Below, in pieces: positions 16,022 through 24,583 of a DNA stretch of 64,000 bases (positions are counted from its first letter, which is position 1; every line of letters starts with the position of its first letter). The notes under the pieces are model-generated. The model ran no database searches. It was not told the origin of the DNA and saw only the letters and a list, made by a program, of their open reading frames with translations. The stretch covers positions 62,001-126,000 of the forward strand of contig NZ_JBIGIB010000007.1 in assembly GCF_043555935.1 (NCBI RefSeq), given 5' to 3'. Source of the stretch: Pelomonas baiyunensis. Its GTDB lineage: Bacteria > Pseudomonadota > Gammaproteobacteria > Burkholderiales > Burkholderiaceae_C. Position numbers and translations under genes: made by a program.

Positions 16022-17977
16022 TTACCAGCGCCCTTCCAGCGCCACGCGCACATTGCGTGGCAATTCTTCCCAACTGAACAGCGGCGACTTGACAGTCAGG
16101 CGCAGGTTGGTGGCGTTGTCCACCCCGGCGCGCAGGGTCAGGCCGTGCCCCAGGGCCACGCTGGCGTGCAGATTGAGCATCGTCAGCGTGGGCACGCCCT
16201 GCGGCGGCTGGCCGGCCACTGTGGAGGCCAGGCGCAGGCCGCTTTGCGTGGTCACGTCGCCGCCCGCGCGCCAGGGGCCTAGCGCCCAGTCCGCGCGCAC
16301 ACCCCAGGTGCGGCGGGCACGCTTTTCCAGCCACACGCCGTGGCCGTCGTGGGCGCTGAGCAGGCCGGCCTGGGCCTGCACCGTCCAGCTGCCGAATCGG
16401 CAGCCGGCAGCACCCTCCAGGCCTTGCAGCACGGCGGCGTCGATGTTGCGGAACTGGTAGGTGCCGCTGGCCGGCGTGCCGCTGAGCAGCACGGGCAAGA
16501 TGAGGTGGCGAATGCGGTTGCGGTACGCGGTGAGCGACGCCCCAGCCGCGGCGGTGTCCCAGGCCAGCGTGGCCTCGGCGCTGTCGTTGGTCTCCGGCTT
16601 CAGGCCGGCCTGCCCGACGTAGGTGTTGGGCCCTTCGTCTTCCTTGTAATCCGGGTTGATCTGCTTGAGCGTGGGCGCCTTGAAGCCATGGCCCACGCCG
16701 CCCTTCAGCACCCAGCCAGCCGCCGGTTTCCACACCGCATAGATGCGCGGGCTGACCTCGGTGCCGAAGCGGCTGGCATGGTCGGCCCGGGCGCCGGCGG
16801 TGAGGCTCAGCGTGGGGCTGAGGCGCGCTTCGTCTTGCACGTACACGCCCGCGTGCGTGGCGCCGGCATGGCCGCCGGGCAGGCCGGCATTGTCCAACTG
16901 CTCGTCGCGCAACTCGAAGCCGGTGGTGAGCAATTGGGTGGCGCCGACGGGTTGGCTGGCCTGGCCTTCGAGCACGCGGTCGGTCAGCGTGTTGGGGCGC
17001 AGCGAGGCCACGCCGTTGGTCTTGACGTTGCTGACAGCCAGGCGGTTTTCGTACGCGCGCAGCAGGGTTTGGCGGCCTTCGCCCCAGTCGCCGTCCCATT
17101 GCACGGCGTGGTGGTCACGCACGAGGTGGTGCAGGCTTTGGTGGTAGCGCTTCAGGCCGGATCGCTCGCGGGCGTCCAGCCATCGCTGTTCGTCAGTGTG
17201 GCGGCTGTCGAGTGCCACGGTCTGGCCTGTCGCGGCCTTCCAGTCGAGCTTCAGCGCGGCCTCTCGCGGTTGCCGGCCCTCAACGGCGGTGATGCGCGCA
17301 TCAGCCACCGTGGGGGTGGATTCACGGCGGGCGTCGCTCAGCGACAGGCCGAAGTTCAGCGCCGGCCCGAAGTTGCCCCGCAGCGCAGCGCCCAGCCGGT
17401 GACCGTCGCCGCCGTGCTGGCCACTGCGGCCCTCGACGAAGGCACGGGCCTGCAACTCGCCCGTCAGCGGCTCGGAGATCACATTGATGACGCCGCCCAG
17501 CGCCTCGGCGCCGTACAGCACCGACATCGGCCCGCGCACCACTTCCACGCGGGCGATGTCCACCGCACCAGTCCAGTCCAGTTGAAAGTCGGACGACCCC
17601 ACCAGCCCGTCGCTGGCGGCGATGCGCTGGCCGTCCACCAGCACCAGGGTGTGGCGCGGGTCCATGCCGCGCAGCGACAAGGCCTTGCGCCCGCCCGTCG
17701 GCCGGCCGAAGGCGGTGACGCCAGGCTCCACTCGCAGGGCTTGCAAGAGGTTGTCGGTGCCGCGTTCGGCCACGGTCTCGGCGTCAACCACGGTGATGGC
17801 CGCCGGCGCATCGGCCAGCGGCACCGCATGGCGCGTGGCGCTGACCACAGTGCGCGGCAGGGTTTCGACATCGGCTGCGTGCGCGGCGTGGCTTGCGGCG
17901 AGCCCGGCCAGGCAGGCCGCAGCCAGTGCCGACACACCGAACGGAAGGGGAAGGGGAAGGGGAAGGGGGGTGTTCAT
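16022..17977 (-). CDS. TonB-dependent outer-membrane receptor (siderophore/colicin type)
   Basis: A 651-residue receptor. It has a signal peptide, a TonB-box-like LPRTVVSAT near residue 40, a plug domain (about 50-160) with ITVVDAETVAERG and the motif VEVVRGPMSVLYGAEALGGVINV, and a beta-barrel ending in an aromatic residue (VALEGRW). The family takes up ferric siderophores, haem or cobalamin using TonB energy; substrate is not decided. The N-terminus is odd: four tandem copies of a hexanucleotide encode a Pro-Leu run inside the signal peptide. It is divergent from nirS, with FNR-type boxes in the 193 bases between them. No ABC uptake genes are adjacent. Confidence 0.9.
   Translation of the reverse strand: MNTPLPLPLPLPFGVSALAAACLAGLAASHAAHAADVETLPRTVVSATRHAVPLADAPAAITVVDAETVAERGTDNLLQALRVEPGVTAFGRPTGGRKALSLRGMDPRHTLVLVDGQRIAASDGLVGSSDFQLDWTGAVDIARVEVVRGPMSVLYGAEALGGVINVISEPLTGELQARAFVEGRSGQHGGDGHRLGAALRGNFGPALNFGLSLSDARRESTPTVADARITAVEGRQPREAALKLDWKAATGQTVALDSRHTDEQRWLDARERSGLKRYHQSLHHLVRDHHAVQWDGDWGEGRQTLLRAYENRLAVSNVKTNGVASLRPNTLTDRVLEGQASQPVGATQLLTTGFELRDEQLDNAGLPGGHAGATHAGVYVQDEARLSPTLSLTAGARADHASRFGTEVSPRIYAVWKPAAGWVLKGGVGHGFKAPTLKQINPDYKEDEGPNTYVGQAGLKPETNDSAEATLAWDTAAAGASLTAYRNRIRHLILPVLLSGTPASGTYQFRNIDAAVLQGLEGAAGCRFGSWTVQAQAGLLSAHDGHGVWLEKRARRTWGVRADWALGPWRAGGDVTTQSGLRLASTVAGQPPQGVPTLTMLNLHASVALGHGLTLRAGVDNATNLRLTVKSPLFSWEELPRNVRVALEGRW
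17945..17968. repeat. hexanucleotide tandem repeat (AAGGGG)x4 in a signal-peptide coding region
   Basis: Four exact copies, followed by two more G residues, encode (Pro-Leu)4 at codons 4-11 of the TonB receptor. Gain or loss of a unit would keep the frame but change signal-peptide length. Confidence 0.9.
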
Positions 17978-18012
17978 GGCCGGCAGCGTCGCGGGCCGGG
18001 GCCGCCCGCGCC

Positions 18013-18026
18013 TTGATCGAGTTCAA
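18013..18026. promoter_or_regulatory. FNR/DNR-type box 1 upstream of nirS
   Basis: TTGATCGAGTTCAA matches the TTGAT-N4-ATCAA consensus at all but one base. It lies 36 bases upstream of the divergent TonB receptor gene and 145 bases upstream of nirS. Confidence 0.5.
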
Positions 18027-18061
18027 GCCTGCGGGGCCGATCGGTGTTGTTCGCACCGTGT

Positions 18062-18075
18062 TTGACGCACATCAA
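18062..18075. promoter_or_regulatory. FNR/DNR-type box 2 upstream of nirS
   Basis: TTGACGCACATCAA matches TTGAT-N4-ATCAA at all but one base and lies 95 bases upstream of the nirS start. Confidence 0.6.
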
Positions 18076-18100
18076 CACGCACCGCACCGGGGCGCAAAAC

Positions 18101-18114
18101 TTGAACCGGTTCAA
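18101..18114. promoter_or_regulatory. FNR/DNR-like perfect palindrome upstream of nirS
   Basis: TTGAACCGGTTCAA is a perfect 14-bp palindrome with the TTGA...TCAA half-sites of the FNR family. It lies 56 bases upstream of the nirS ATG, so it is well placed as the activating site. Confidence 0.6.
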
Positions 18115-18170
18115 GGATCGCAAGGCGCTCTGTCGCAAGCATGCAGGCATCCCTACCGAAAGGAGCTTTC

Positions 18171-19910
18171 ATGAGAACTGCCCTCCCCCGCGTGGCCGCA
18201 CTGGCTGCCAGCCTGTTGTTCGCCTGGCCTCTGGCTGCGCTGTCTCAGACCTCGGCCGATGCCGCCAAGAAGGATGTGCTGCCGGCAGATGTGAAGTACC
18301 ACTCGGGCCCCTCACCGCTGGCCGGCGTGCCCATGGTGGAGAGCCGCAACCCCAAGGCCCCGCCGATGACGCAGGCCGAGTTCGATGTGGCCCGCCGCAT
18401 CTACTTCGAGCGCTGCGCCGGCTGCCACGGCGTGCTGCGCAAGGGCGCCACCGGCAAGCCGCTCACGCCCGACATCACGATTGGCAAGGGCACCGACTAC
18501 CTCAAGGTCTTCATCGCCTACGGCAGCCCGGCCGGCATGCCGAACTGGCAAACCAGTGGCGAGATGAGCGAGCAGGAAGTCGACGTCATGGCCCGCTACA
18601 TCCAGCACGAGCCGCCGACCCCGCCGGAGTACTCCATGGCCGACACCAAGGCCACCTGGAAGGTCATCGTGCCGCCCGAGGCGCGCCCGAAGAAGAAGCT
18701 GAACCACTTCAACATCGACAACATCTTCAGCACCACGCTGCGCGACACCGGCGAGGTGGCGCTGATCGACGGCGACACCAAGCAGATCATCAACATCGTC
18801 AAGACCGGCTATGCGGTGCACATCTCGCGCACGTCGGCCTCGGGGCGCTACCTGTTCGTGATCGGGCGTGATGCCAAGATCAACATGATCGACCTGTGGA
18901 TGGAGAAGCCCGACAACGTGGCCGAAGTGCGCGTGGGCTTGGAGGCCCGCTCGGTCGAGACCAGCAAGTACAAGGGCTTTGAAGACAAGCTGGTGATTGC
19001 CGGCAGCTACTGGCCGCCGCAGTACACCATCCTGAAGGGCGACACGCTGGAGCCGCTGAAGATCGTCTCCACCCGCGGCAACACCGTGGACAAGCAGGAG
19101 TACCACCCCGAGCCGCGCGTGGCCTCCATCGTGGCCAGCCACTACAAGCCAGAGTGGGTGGTGAACGTGAAGGAAACCGGCAAGACGCTGCTGGTGGACT
19201 ACAGCAACATCGATGCGTTGAAGGTCACCGAGATCGGCACCGCGCGCTTCCTGCATGACGGCGGGCTGGACTCCACCCACCGCTACTTCATGGTGGCCGC
19301 CAACCAGAGCAACAAGATTGCCGCGGTGGACCTGAAGGAAGGCAAGCTGGCCAAGCTCATCGACGTGGGCAAGATCCCCCACCCGGGCCGTGGCGCCAAC
19401 TTCACGCACCCGCAGTTCGGCCCGGTGTGGAGCACCGGCCACCTGGGCGACGAGACGATCTCGCTGATCGGCACCGACCCCGTCAAGCACCCGGCGCAAG
19501 CCTTCAAGGTGGTGGCCACGCTGAAGGGCCAGGGCGGCGGCTCGCTGTTTCTGAAGAGCCACCCCAAGAGCCAGCACTTGTATGTGGACACGCCGCTCAA
19601 CCCCGACTCGGCCGTGGCCCAGTCGGTGGCGGTGTACGACATCAAGGCGCTGGACAAGGGCTTCACCGTGCTGCCCATCGCCCAGTGGGCCGGCCTGACG
19701 GACGACGGCGCCAAGCGCGTGGTGCAGCCGGAGTTCAACAAGGCGGGTGACGAGGTCTGGTTCTCGGTCTGGTCGGCCAAGGACAAGCAATCGGCCCTCG
19801 TGGTGGTGGATGACAAGACGCTCAAGCTCAAGGCCGTGATCAAGGACCCGCGCCTGATCACGCCCACCGGCCACTTCAACGTCAACAACACCCAGCACGA
19901 CATCTACTGA
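18171..19910 (+). CDS. nirS: cytochrome cd1 nitrite reductase (NO-forming)
   Basis: This 579-residue periplasmic enzyme reduces nitrite to nitric oxide in denitrification. A signal peptide (about 1-25) precedes a cytochrome c domain with CAGCHGV near residue 84. An eight-bladed haem-d1 propeller follows. The d1 axial His is in YAVHISR, and the two active-site histidines fit ASHYKPEW and LDSTHRYFM. The C-terminal ITPTGHFNVNNTQHDIY is diagnostic of NirS rather than NirN or NirF. I chose the ATG at 18171, with an AAGGAG ribosome site upstream and the signal peptide following. Three FNR/DNR-type boxes lie upstream. nirM follows, but haem-d1 biosynthesis genes (nirF, D/L/G/H, J, E) are not here. 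Confidence 0.96.
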   Translation: MRTALPRVAALAASLLFAWPLAALSQTSADAAKKDVLPADVKYHSGPSPLAGVPMVESRNPKAPPMTQAEFDVARRIYFERCAGCHGVLRKGATGKPLTPDITIGKGTDYLKVFIAYGSPAGMPNWQTSGEMSEQEVDVMARYIQHEPPTPPEYSMADTKATWKVIVPPEARPKKKLNHFNIDNIFSTTLRDTGEVALIDGDTKQIINIVKTGYAVHISRTSASGRYLFVIGRDAKINMIDLWMEKPDNVAEVRVGLEARSVETSKYKGFEDKLVIAGSYWPPQYTILKGDTLEPLKIVSTRGNTVDKQEYHPEPRVASIVASHYKPEWVVNVKETGKTLLVDYSNIDALKVTEIGTARFLHDGGLDSTHRYFMVAANQSNKIAAVDLKEGKLAKLIDVGKIPHPGRGANFTHPQFGPVWSTGHLGDETISLIGTDPVKHPAQAFKVVATLKGQGGGSLFLKSHPKSQHLYVDTPLNPDSAVAQSVAVYDIKALDKGFTVLPIAQWAGLTDDGAKRVVQPEFNKAGDEVWFSVWSAKDKQSALVVVDDKTLKLKAVIKDPRLITPTGHFNVNNTQHDIY

Positions 19911-19942
19911 CCGTCGACGGACCATCGGCGGACCCCAGGGCC

Positions 19943-19972
19943 GCTGCCGCCGGTCAAGGCACCGGCGGCAGC
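19943..19972 (+). promoter_or_regulatory. strong hairpin between nirS and nirM
   Basis: A perfect 12-bp stem (GCTGCCGCCGGT / ACCGGCGGCAGC) with a 6-base loop and no following T-run. It looks like an intercistronic processing or 3'-end-stabilising hairpin that could set different levels of NirS and NirM, rather than a classical terminator. Confidence 0.6.
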
Positions 19973-20001
19973 CCTGCGGAGATCGGCCAGGAGAACACAC
20001 C

Positions 20002-20325
20002 ATGCGAATTGCACTCATCACCGCCAGCGTGCTGACGCTGACACTCGCCCCGCTGGGCACGGCGTGGGCTGGCCCCGACGATGCCTTGGCCAAGGCCGGC
20101 TGCGTGGCCTGCCATGCGCAGGACAAAAAGCTTGTCGGCCCCTCATTCAAAGACATTGCGGCCAAGTATCGAGGCCAGAAGGACGCTTCCGCCACGCTGA
20201 CCGACAAGGTCCGCAAGGGGGGCAAGGGCGTGTGGGGCCCGATTCCCATGCCGCCCCACGGCACCGACAAGATGGCCGACGCCGACCTCAAGGCCGCGCT
20301 GGATTGGGTGCTCGCCCTGCCCTGA
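20002..20325 (+). CDS. nirM: cytochrome c551/c8, electron donor to NirS
   Basis: A 107-residue periplasmic cytochrome. The signal peptide (1-22, ending AWA) is followed by one haem-binding motif CVACH and a distal methionine in the PIPMPP stretch, typical of the c551/c8 family. The mature size, about 85 residues, fits. An AGGAGA ribosome site precedes the ATG. It lies 91 bases after nirS, with a strong hairpin in between. NirM normally carries electrons from the bc1 complex to cytochrome cd1, which this context supports. It is convergent with the DNR-like gene. Confidence 0.9.
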   Translation: MRIALITASVLTLTLAPLGTAWAGPDDALAKAGCVACHAQDKKLVGPSFKDIAAKYRGQKDASATLTDKVRKGGKGVWGPIPMPPHGTDKMADADLKAALDWVLALP

Positions 20326-20336
20326 CCGCCGCGGCC

Positions 20337-21029
20337 TCAGCCCGGGTGCGCCACGTGGCGCGCCAGGGCGTTGGGGTCGCGCAGGTGGATGTCGCGCTTG
20401 TCGATGGCCAACAGCCCCGCGTCTTCCAGGTCGTGCAGCACGCGCGAGAAGTACTCTGGCGTGATCGACAGCAAGGACGCCACCGTGGCCTTGGCCGCCG
20501 GCAGGCTCACCACCGCAGGGCCGGGTTGGGCCGGGTCCACATCCCGCAGCAGGTAGCCCACCACGCGCTGCTGGCCTGACTGCAAGGCGCTGGCTTGCAC
20601 GTCCTGCACCAGGCCATGCAGGCGGCGCGACATGCCGGACAACATGCGCAGCGCGAACTGCGCGTCGAGCTGCAGTTCCGCCATCAAGGCCTGGCGCGGC
20701 ACCTGCAACACCACCCCGTCGCACAGGGCCTGGGCGTGCACCGGGCACGGCCGCTCCAGAAACACCAGCGCCTCGGCAAAGGCTTGCCCGGCGTTGACGA
20801 TCTCGATCACCTTCTCGTTGCCATTGGGCGCCGTCATGTACAGCCGCACCTGACCGCGCACGACGATGAAGAACGCGTCACACGCCTGGCCGGCCCACAG
20901 CACCGGCTGCCCCCGGTTCACCTGCAGCAGGCGGCACGCGGCCGCCAGGCGTTGCAAGGCCGCTTGGTCCACGTCGGCAAACAACGGCTGGGTGCGGAGG
21001 AACTGAGCGGTGTTGAATGGAGCGAGCAT
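20337..21029 (-). CDS. dnr: DNR-type Crp/Fnr transcriptional regulator
   Basis: A 230-residue Crp/Fnr regulator. The cyclic-nucleotide-like sensor domain (about 20-140) is followed by a dimerisation helix with MLSGMSRRLH. The C-terminal helix-turn-helix has SITPEYFSRVLHDLEDAG, whose E..SR pattern is that of proteins recognising TTGAT-N4-ATCAA. It lacks the N-terminal cysteine cluster of oxygen-sensing FNR, which places it with DNR/NnrR proteins that respond to nitric oxide. The ATG at 21029 is preferred because the longer TTG-initiated frame (21092) begins inside a perfect FNR/DNR box. Adjacency to nirSM and boxes before both units suggest it activates nirS and its own gene. Confidence 0.88.
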   Translation of the reverse strand: MLAPFNTAQFLRTQPLFADVDQAALQRLAAACRLLQVNRGQPVLWAGQACDAFFIVVRGQVRLYMTAPNGNEKVIEIVNAGQAFAEALVFLERPCPVHAQALCDGVVLQVPRQALMAELQLDAQFALRMLSGMSRRLHGLVQDVQASALQSGQQRVVGYLLRDVDPAQPGPAVVSLPAAKATVASLLSITPEYFSRVLHDLEDAGLLAIDKRDIHLRDPNALARHVAHPG

Positions 21030-21078
21030 GGCGAACCCTTGAGCGGCCGCATGCTCGGCGAGGTGGCCCGCGCCGCCC

Positions 21079-21092
21079 TTGATGCGGATCAA
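21079..21092. promoter_or_regulatory. perfect FNR/DNR box upstream of dnr
   Basis: TTGATGCGGATCAA matches TTGAT-N4-ATCAA exactly. It lies 49 bases upstream of the dnr ATG, so auto-activation or control by an oxygen-sensing FNR/ANR is likely. Confidence 0.75.
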
Positions 21093-21379
21093 AGCCGCTG
21101 CAAACGCCGCGCAAATCGCCTACCCGGCGACTCAAACGTTATTCAACTACATGCTCAGAGTTCAGTGGAGCGCGACCATTCGTGACATCCCACAAGAGGC
21201 TAGCCGATGTTTCTAGGGATGCCGGCATCCATTAAGTAGTTTTCCTACGCTCCCGCGAGTTTCTAAGTCGATAGAGTGCGCCCACCTTCCCAAGCCGGGA
21301 CAGGCGGCCAGGGCATGCAGTCGATTGGCCGGACCAGCCGCCCCACAGAGGGCGGTTTCACAACCACCGGAGACACCGC
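21093..21379. other. intergenic region between dnr and the amylase gene
   Basis: Together with the dnr leader this is a 350-base divergent gap, less GC-rich than the flanks. It contains the shared starch-gene element at 21234-21251, and a half-site ACTACAT at 21147-21153. No small gene is supported. Confidence 0.5.
21234..21251 (+). promoter_or_regulatory. candidate starch-regulon operator at the amylase promoter
   Basis: AAGTAGTTTTCCTACGCT contains the near-palindrome GTAG-N5-CTAC. It matches the element 32 bases upstream of the pullulanase gene at 14 of 18 positions and lies about 130 bases upstream of the amylase ATG. Confidence 0.45.
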
Positions 21380-23251
21380 ATGCACTTGCTGCCTTTGAGC
21401 CGCCGGCTCAACCACGCCCTGACCGCCACCGCTTCGGCCGCCGCCATGACGGCGCTGATGGGCTTCGCCAGCCCAGCTCACGCCCTCAACCCCAACAGCA
21501 CCTCGGTGCAGATGTTCCAGTGGGGCTGGAACGACGTGGCCACCGAATGCACCCAGTGGCTCGGGCCCAAGGGCTTTGGCGGCGTGCAGATCTCGCCGCC
21601 CGGCGCCAGCAAGAACGCCAACGGCTGGTGGGGCGTGTACCAGCCCGTGAACTACGTGAACCTCACCAGCCGCATGGGCACGCGGGCGCAGCTGCAAAGC
21701 ATGATCAACGCCTGCCACGCAGCGGGCGTGCGGGTGTACGCCGACATCGTGGTCAACCAGATGGCCGACGGCAGCGGCACCGCCACCGACGGCTCCACCT
21801 GGAACGCCGCCACGCTGACCTACCCCTACTTCAGCGCCAGCGACTTCCACGCCAACTGCAACATCAACGACGCCGACTACAACTCCCCCGCCGGCCGCAG
21901 CAACGTGCAGAACTGCCGCCTCGGCGGCCTGCCCGACCTGGCCACCGAAAGCGCCTATGTGCAGGGCCAGATCGCCAACTACCTGAAGGCGCTGCTGGCC
22001 ATGGGGGTGGACGGCTTCCGCATTGACGCCGCCAAGCACATGCCCGCCACGGCCTGGACGTCCATCATGAACACCGTGAAGGCGGCCTACCCCAAGACGC
22101 TGCAGGGTGAGCCGATCTGGGTGACGCAGGAAATCATCAACGACGGCGAAGTGGACCGCCCGGCCTACTTCCCCGTGGGCACGCTCAACGAGTTCCAGTT
22201 CACCTCGGCCATGCGCGATGTGTTTCGCAATGCCAATGGGCTGAACCTCGCCAGCATCCCGACCGTGATGGGCACCTGGGGCAACTGGGGCGGCACCTGG
22301 GGCTTCATCCAGCCGCAAAACGCCACCGTGTTCATCACCAACTGGGACACCGAGCGCAATGGTGGCTCGCTCAACATCAACAACCAGCTGAGCAACGACG
22401 GCGCCAACCAACGCTACACGCTGGCCAACATCTTCATGCTGGCCCAGGGCTACGGTGAAGCGCAGCTGTACTCCGGCTACAAGTTCAGCGACACCAACGC
22501 CGACCGCCCCACGGCCAGCCCCTACAGCGGCGGCACGCCCCAAATCAACGTGAACTGGGACTTTGCCCACCGCTGGACGCCGCTGGCCAACATGGTGGCC
22601 TTCCGCAACGCCGCCATCGGCCAGGCGCAGCAGAACTGGACCGTGGGCAACAACGGCAACCAGGTGGCCTTCAGCCGCGGCAGCGTGGGCTTCGTGGCGC
22701 TGAATAACAGCGGCAGCGCCTGGACGCGCAGCTTCGCCACGGGCCTACCGGCGGGCACCTACTGCAACGTCATCAACGGCACCAAAAACGCCGCGGGCAC
22801 CGGCTGCACCGGCGACAGCGTGACGGTGGACGCCAGCGGCAATGCCAACGTCACGGTGCCCGCCAACAACAGCGGCGGCAACCCGGCGGTGGCGATTTAC
22901 ACCGGCCAGAAGGTCAGCGGAACAGCCAGCACCTGCTCGGTCACCTTCACCATCGCCAACGCCAACACCACCGTGGGCCAAAACCTGCGTGTGGTGGGCA
23001 GCGTCAGCGGGTTGGGCAGCTGGGCACCGGCCTCGGGCTTCGCGCTCACCATCCAGGGCTCAGGCGCCAACGTGCCCTGGAGCGGCACCGTCAGCCTGCC
23101 GGCCGGCACCGCCATTCAGTACAAGTACGTGAAGTGGAACGGCAGCACGGCCGTGTGGGAAAGCAACCAAACCACCACCAGCGGCAACCGCGAGTTCACC
23201 AGCTGCGCCAGCGGCTCGCAGTCCCGCTCGGACGGCAACTTCAAGTTCTGA
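21380..23251 (+). CDS. secreted alpha-amylase (GH13) with C-terminal CBM20 starch-binding domain
   Basis: This 623-residue secreted enzyme endo-hydrolyses alpha-1,4 bonds in starch. A signal peptide (about 1-35, ending AHA) precedes a GH13 barrel with YADIVVNQM (region I), GFRIDAAKHM (region II, nucleophile Asp), QEII (region III, acid/base Glu) and FITNWDTERN (region IV, transition-state Asp). Region IV has Trp where most GH13 enzymes have His. A beta-domain and a CBM20 module (about 535-623, VTFTIANANTTVGQNLRVVGS, GLGSW and YKYVKWNG) follow. The last 11 bases overlap the convergent CorC gene tail to tail. It probably supplies oligosaccharides together with the pullulanase at 35348. Confidence 0.94.
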   Translation: MHLLPLSRRLNHALTATASAAAMTALMGFASPAHALNPNSTSVQMFQWGWNDVATECTQWLGPKGFGGVQISPPGASKNANGWWGVYQPVNYVNLTSRMGTRAQLQSMINACHAAGVRVYADIVVNQMADGSGTATDGSTWNAATLTYPYFSASDFHANCNINDADYNSPAGRSNVQNCRLGGLPDLATESAYVQGQIANYLKALLAMGVDGFRIDAAKHMPATAWTSIMNTVKAAYPKTLQGEPIWVTQEIINDGEVDRPAYFPVGTLNEFQFTSAMRDVFRNANGLNLASIPTVMGTWGNWGGTWGFIQPQNATVFITNWDTERNGGSLNINNQLSNDGANQRYTLANIFMLAQGYGEAQLYSGYKFSDTNADRPTASPYSGGTPQINVNWDFAHRWTPLANMVAFRNAAIGQAQQNWTVGNNGNQVAFSRGSVGFVALNNSGSAWTRSFATGLPAGTYCNVINGTKNAAGTGCTGDSVTVDASGNANVTVPANNSGGNPAVAIYTGQKVSGTASTCSVTFTIANANTTVGQNLRVVGSVSGLGSWAPASGFALTIQGSGANVPWSGTVSLPAGTAIQYKYVKWNGSTAVWESNQTTTSGNREFTSCASGSQSRSDGNFKF

Positions 23252-24551
23252 CCGCACCGACCGAGGACGTGGGCGCCACCGCGGTGATCATCACCTGGTC
23301 CACGCGGTAGCTGTCCACGTCCACCACCTCGAAGCGCCAGCCGCCCCACTCCACCCCGTCGGTGCGGCGGGGCAGGCGGCGCAGCATCACCATGAGGAAG
23401 CCGGCCAACGTGTCGTAGGTGCCGGCCTGCGGCCAGCTGTCCACGCCCAGCGCGCGGCCCACGTCCGGGATGGGCGTGATGCCATCGGCCAGATAAGACC
23501 CGTCCTCCCGGCGCACGATCTGCTCTTCGTCGTGCGGGGCCACCAGGGCGCCCATCACGGTGCTCATCACGTCGTTCAGCGTCACCACGCCCACGACCAG
23601 GCTGTACTCGTTGACGATGACGGCAAAGTCTTCATGCGCCTCGCGGAACTGCGTGAGCATTTCCGACAGCGTCAGCCGGTCCGGCACGATCAGCACCTTT
23701 TTCACCAACTCGCCCGCCAGGCTCAGCGCCTCGCCCCGCAGCACGCGCTGGAACAGGTCGGTCGCGTCCACGTAACCGGCAATGCGGTCGATGTCGCCCT
23801 CGTCGCACACGAGGTAGGTGGAATGCGGCGCATCGGCAATGCGGCTGCGGATGAACACATCGTCATCGTCACGGGAGAAGAACACGATGCGCTCGCGCGT
23901 GGTCATCACGGTCTCTACCGTGCGGGTGTCCAGTTCGAACACGTTCTCGATCACCTGCTGCTCTTCGTCCGCCACCACGCCGGCCTGGTAGCCGGCCTCG
24001 GTCAGCGCGAGGATGTCGCGGTGGCTGATGGTCTCGTCGCGCTTCGCAGGCAGCCCCAGCAGGCGGATGAGCCCTTCCGTCAGCCCACTGAACAACCACG
24101 CCAACGGCCGCAGCACGCGGCACAGGGCCAGCATCGGCCCCACCAGCGCCATGGCCACGCGCTCTGGCTCGTTCATCGACAAGCGCTTGGGCACGAGGTC
24201 GGCCATCACGATGAACAGCGAGGTGATGCTGGCAAACGAGGCCGCAAACCCCAGCGTGGCGGCCTGTTCCGACGGCATCACCAGCCCGAACAGGGATTCA
24301 AAGTGCGGGGTGAACGCGCCCTCCCCCACGATGCCGGCCAGGATGGCCACGGTGTTCACGCCAATCTGCACCACGGTGAAGTAATCGCCCGGGTGGGCCT
24401 GCACCGCCAGCACCTTGGCCGCCCGGTGGTCACCGGCATCGGCGCGCTGCTGCAGGTTGAGCCGGCGCGACGCCGCCAACGACAGCTCGGCCATGGAGAA
24501 AAACGCGCTCGCCGCAATGAGCGCCGCAATCAGCAGCAGGCTGGTGGTCAA
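23241..24551 (-). CDS. CNNM/CorC-family membrane protein with CBS domains (hemolysin-like)
   Basis: A 436-residue protein. DUF21/CNNM membrane domain (about 1-185): four hydrophobic helices with ASAFFSMAELSLAASRRLNL and VMADLVPKRLSMNEPERVA. A pair of CBS domains follows (about 205-330), then the CorC_HlyC C-terminal domain (about 345-425) with GGWRFEVVDVDSYRVDQV. Family members affect magnesium, cobalt or sodium transport; hemolysin is a historical name. I chose the TTG at 24551 because the first membrane helix begins immediately after it and the longer frame overlaps the EAL gene; no good ATG is available. The stop overlaps the amylase stop by 11 bases on the other strand. Confidence 0.88.
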   Translation of the reverse strand: MTTSLLLIAALIAASAFFSMAELSLAASRRLNLQQRADAGDHRAAKVLAVQAHPGDYFTVVQIGVNTVAILAGIVGEGAFTPHFESLFGLVMPSEQAATLGFAASFASITSLFIVMADLVPKRLSMNEPERVAMALVGPMLALCRVLRPLAWLFSGLTEGLIRLLGLPAKRDETISHRDILALTEAGYQAGVVADEEQQVIENVFELDTRTVETVMTTRERIVFFSRDDDDVFIRSRIADAPHSTYLVCDEGDIDRIAGYVDATDLFQRVLRGEALSLAGELVKKVLIVPDRLTLSEMLTQFREAHEDFAVIVNEYSLVVGVVTLNDVMSTVMGALVAPHDEEQIVRREDGSYLADGITPIPDVGRALGVDSWPQAGTYDTLAGFLMVMLRRLPRRTDGVEWGGWRFEVVDVDSYRVDQVMITAVAPTSSVGAVRT

Positions 24552-24583
24552 ACGCGGGTTCCGGTGGCCGAGACCGGGCCAGT

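Noticed and set aside
23241..24551. Hemolysin function for the CorC/CNNM gene
   Set aside because: The name is historical; the CNNM-CBS-CorC layout indicates an ion-transport-related protein.
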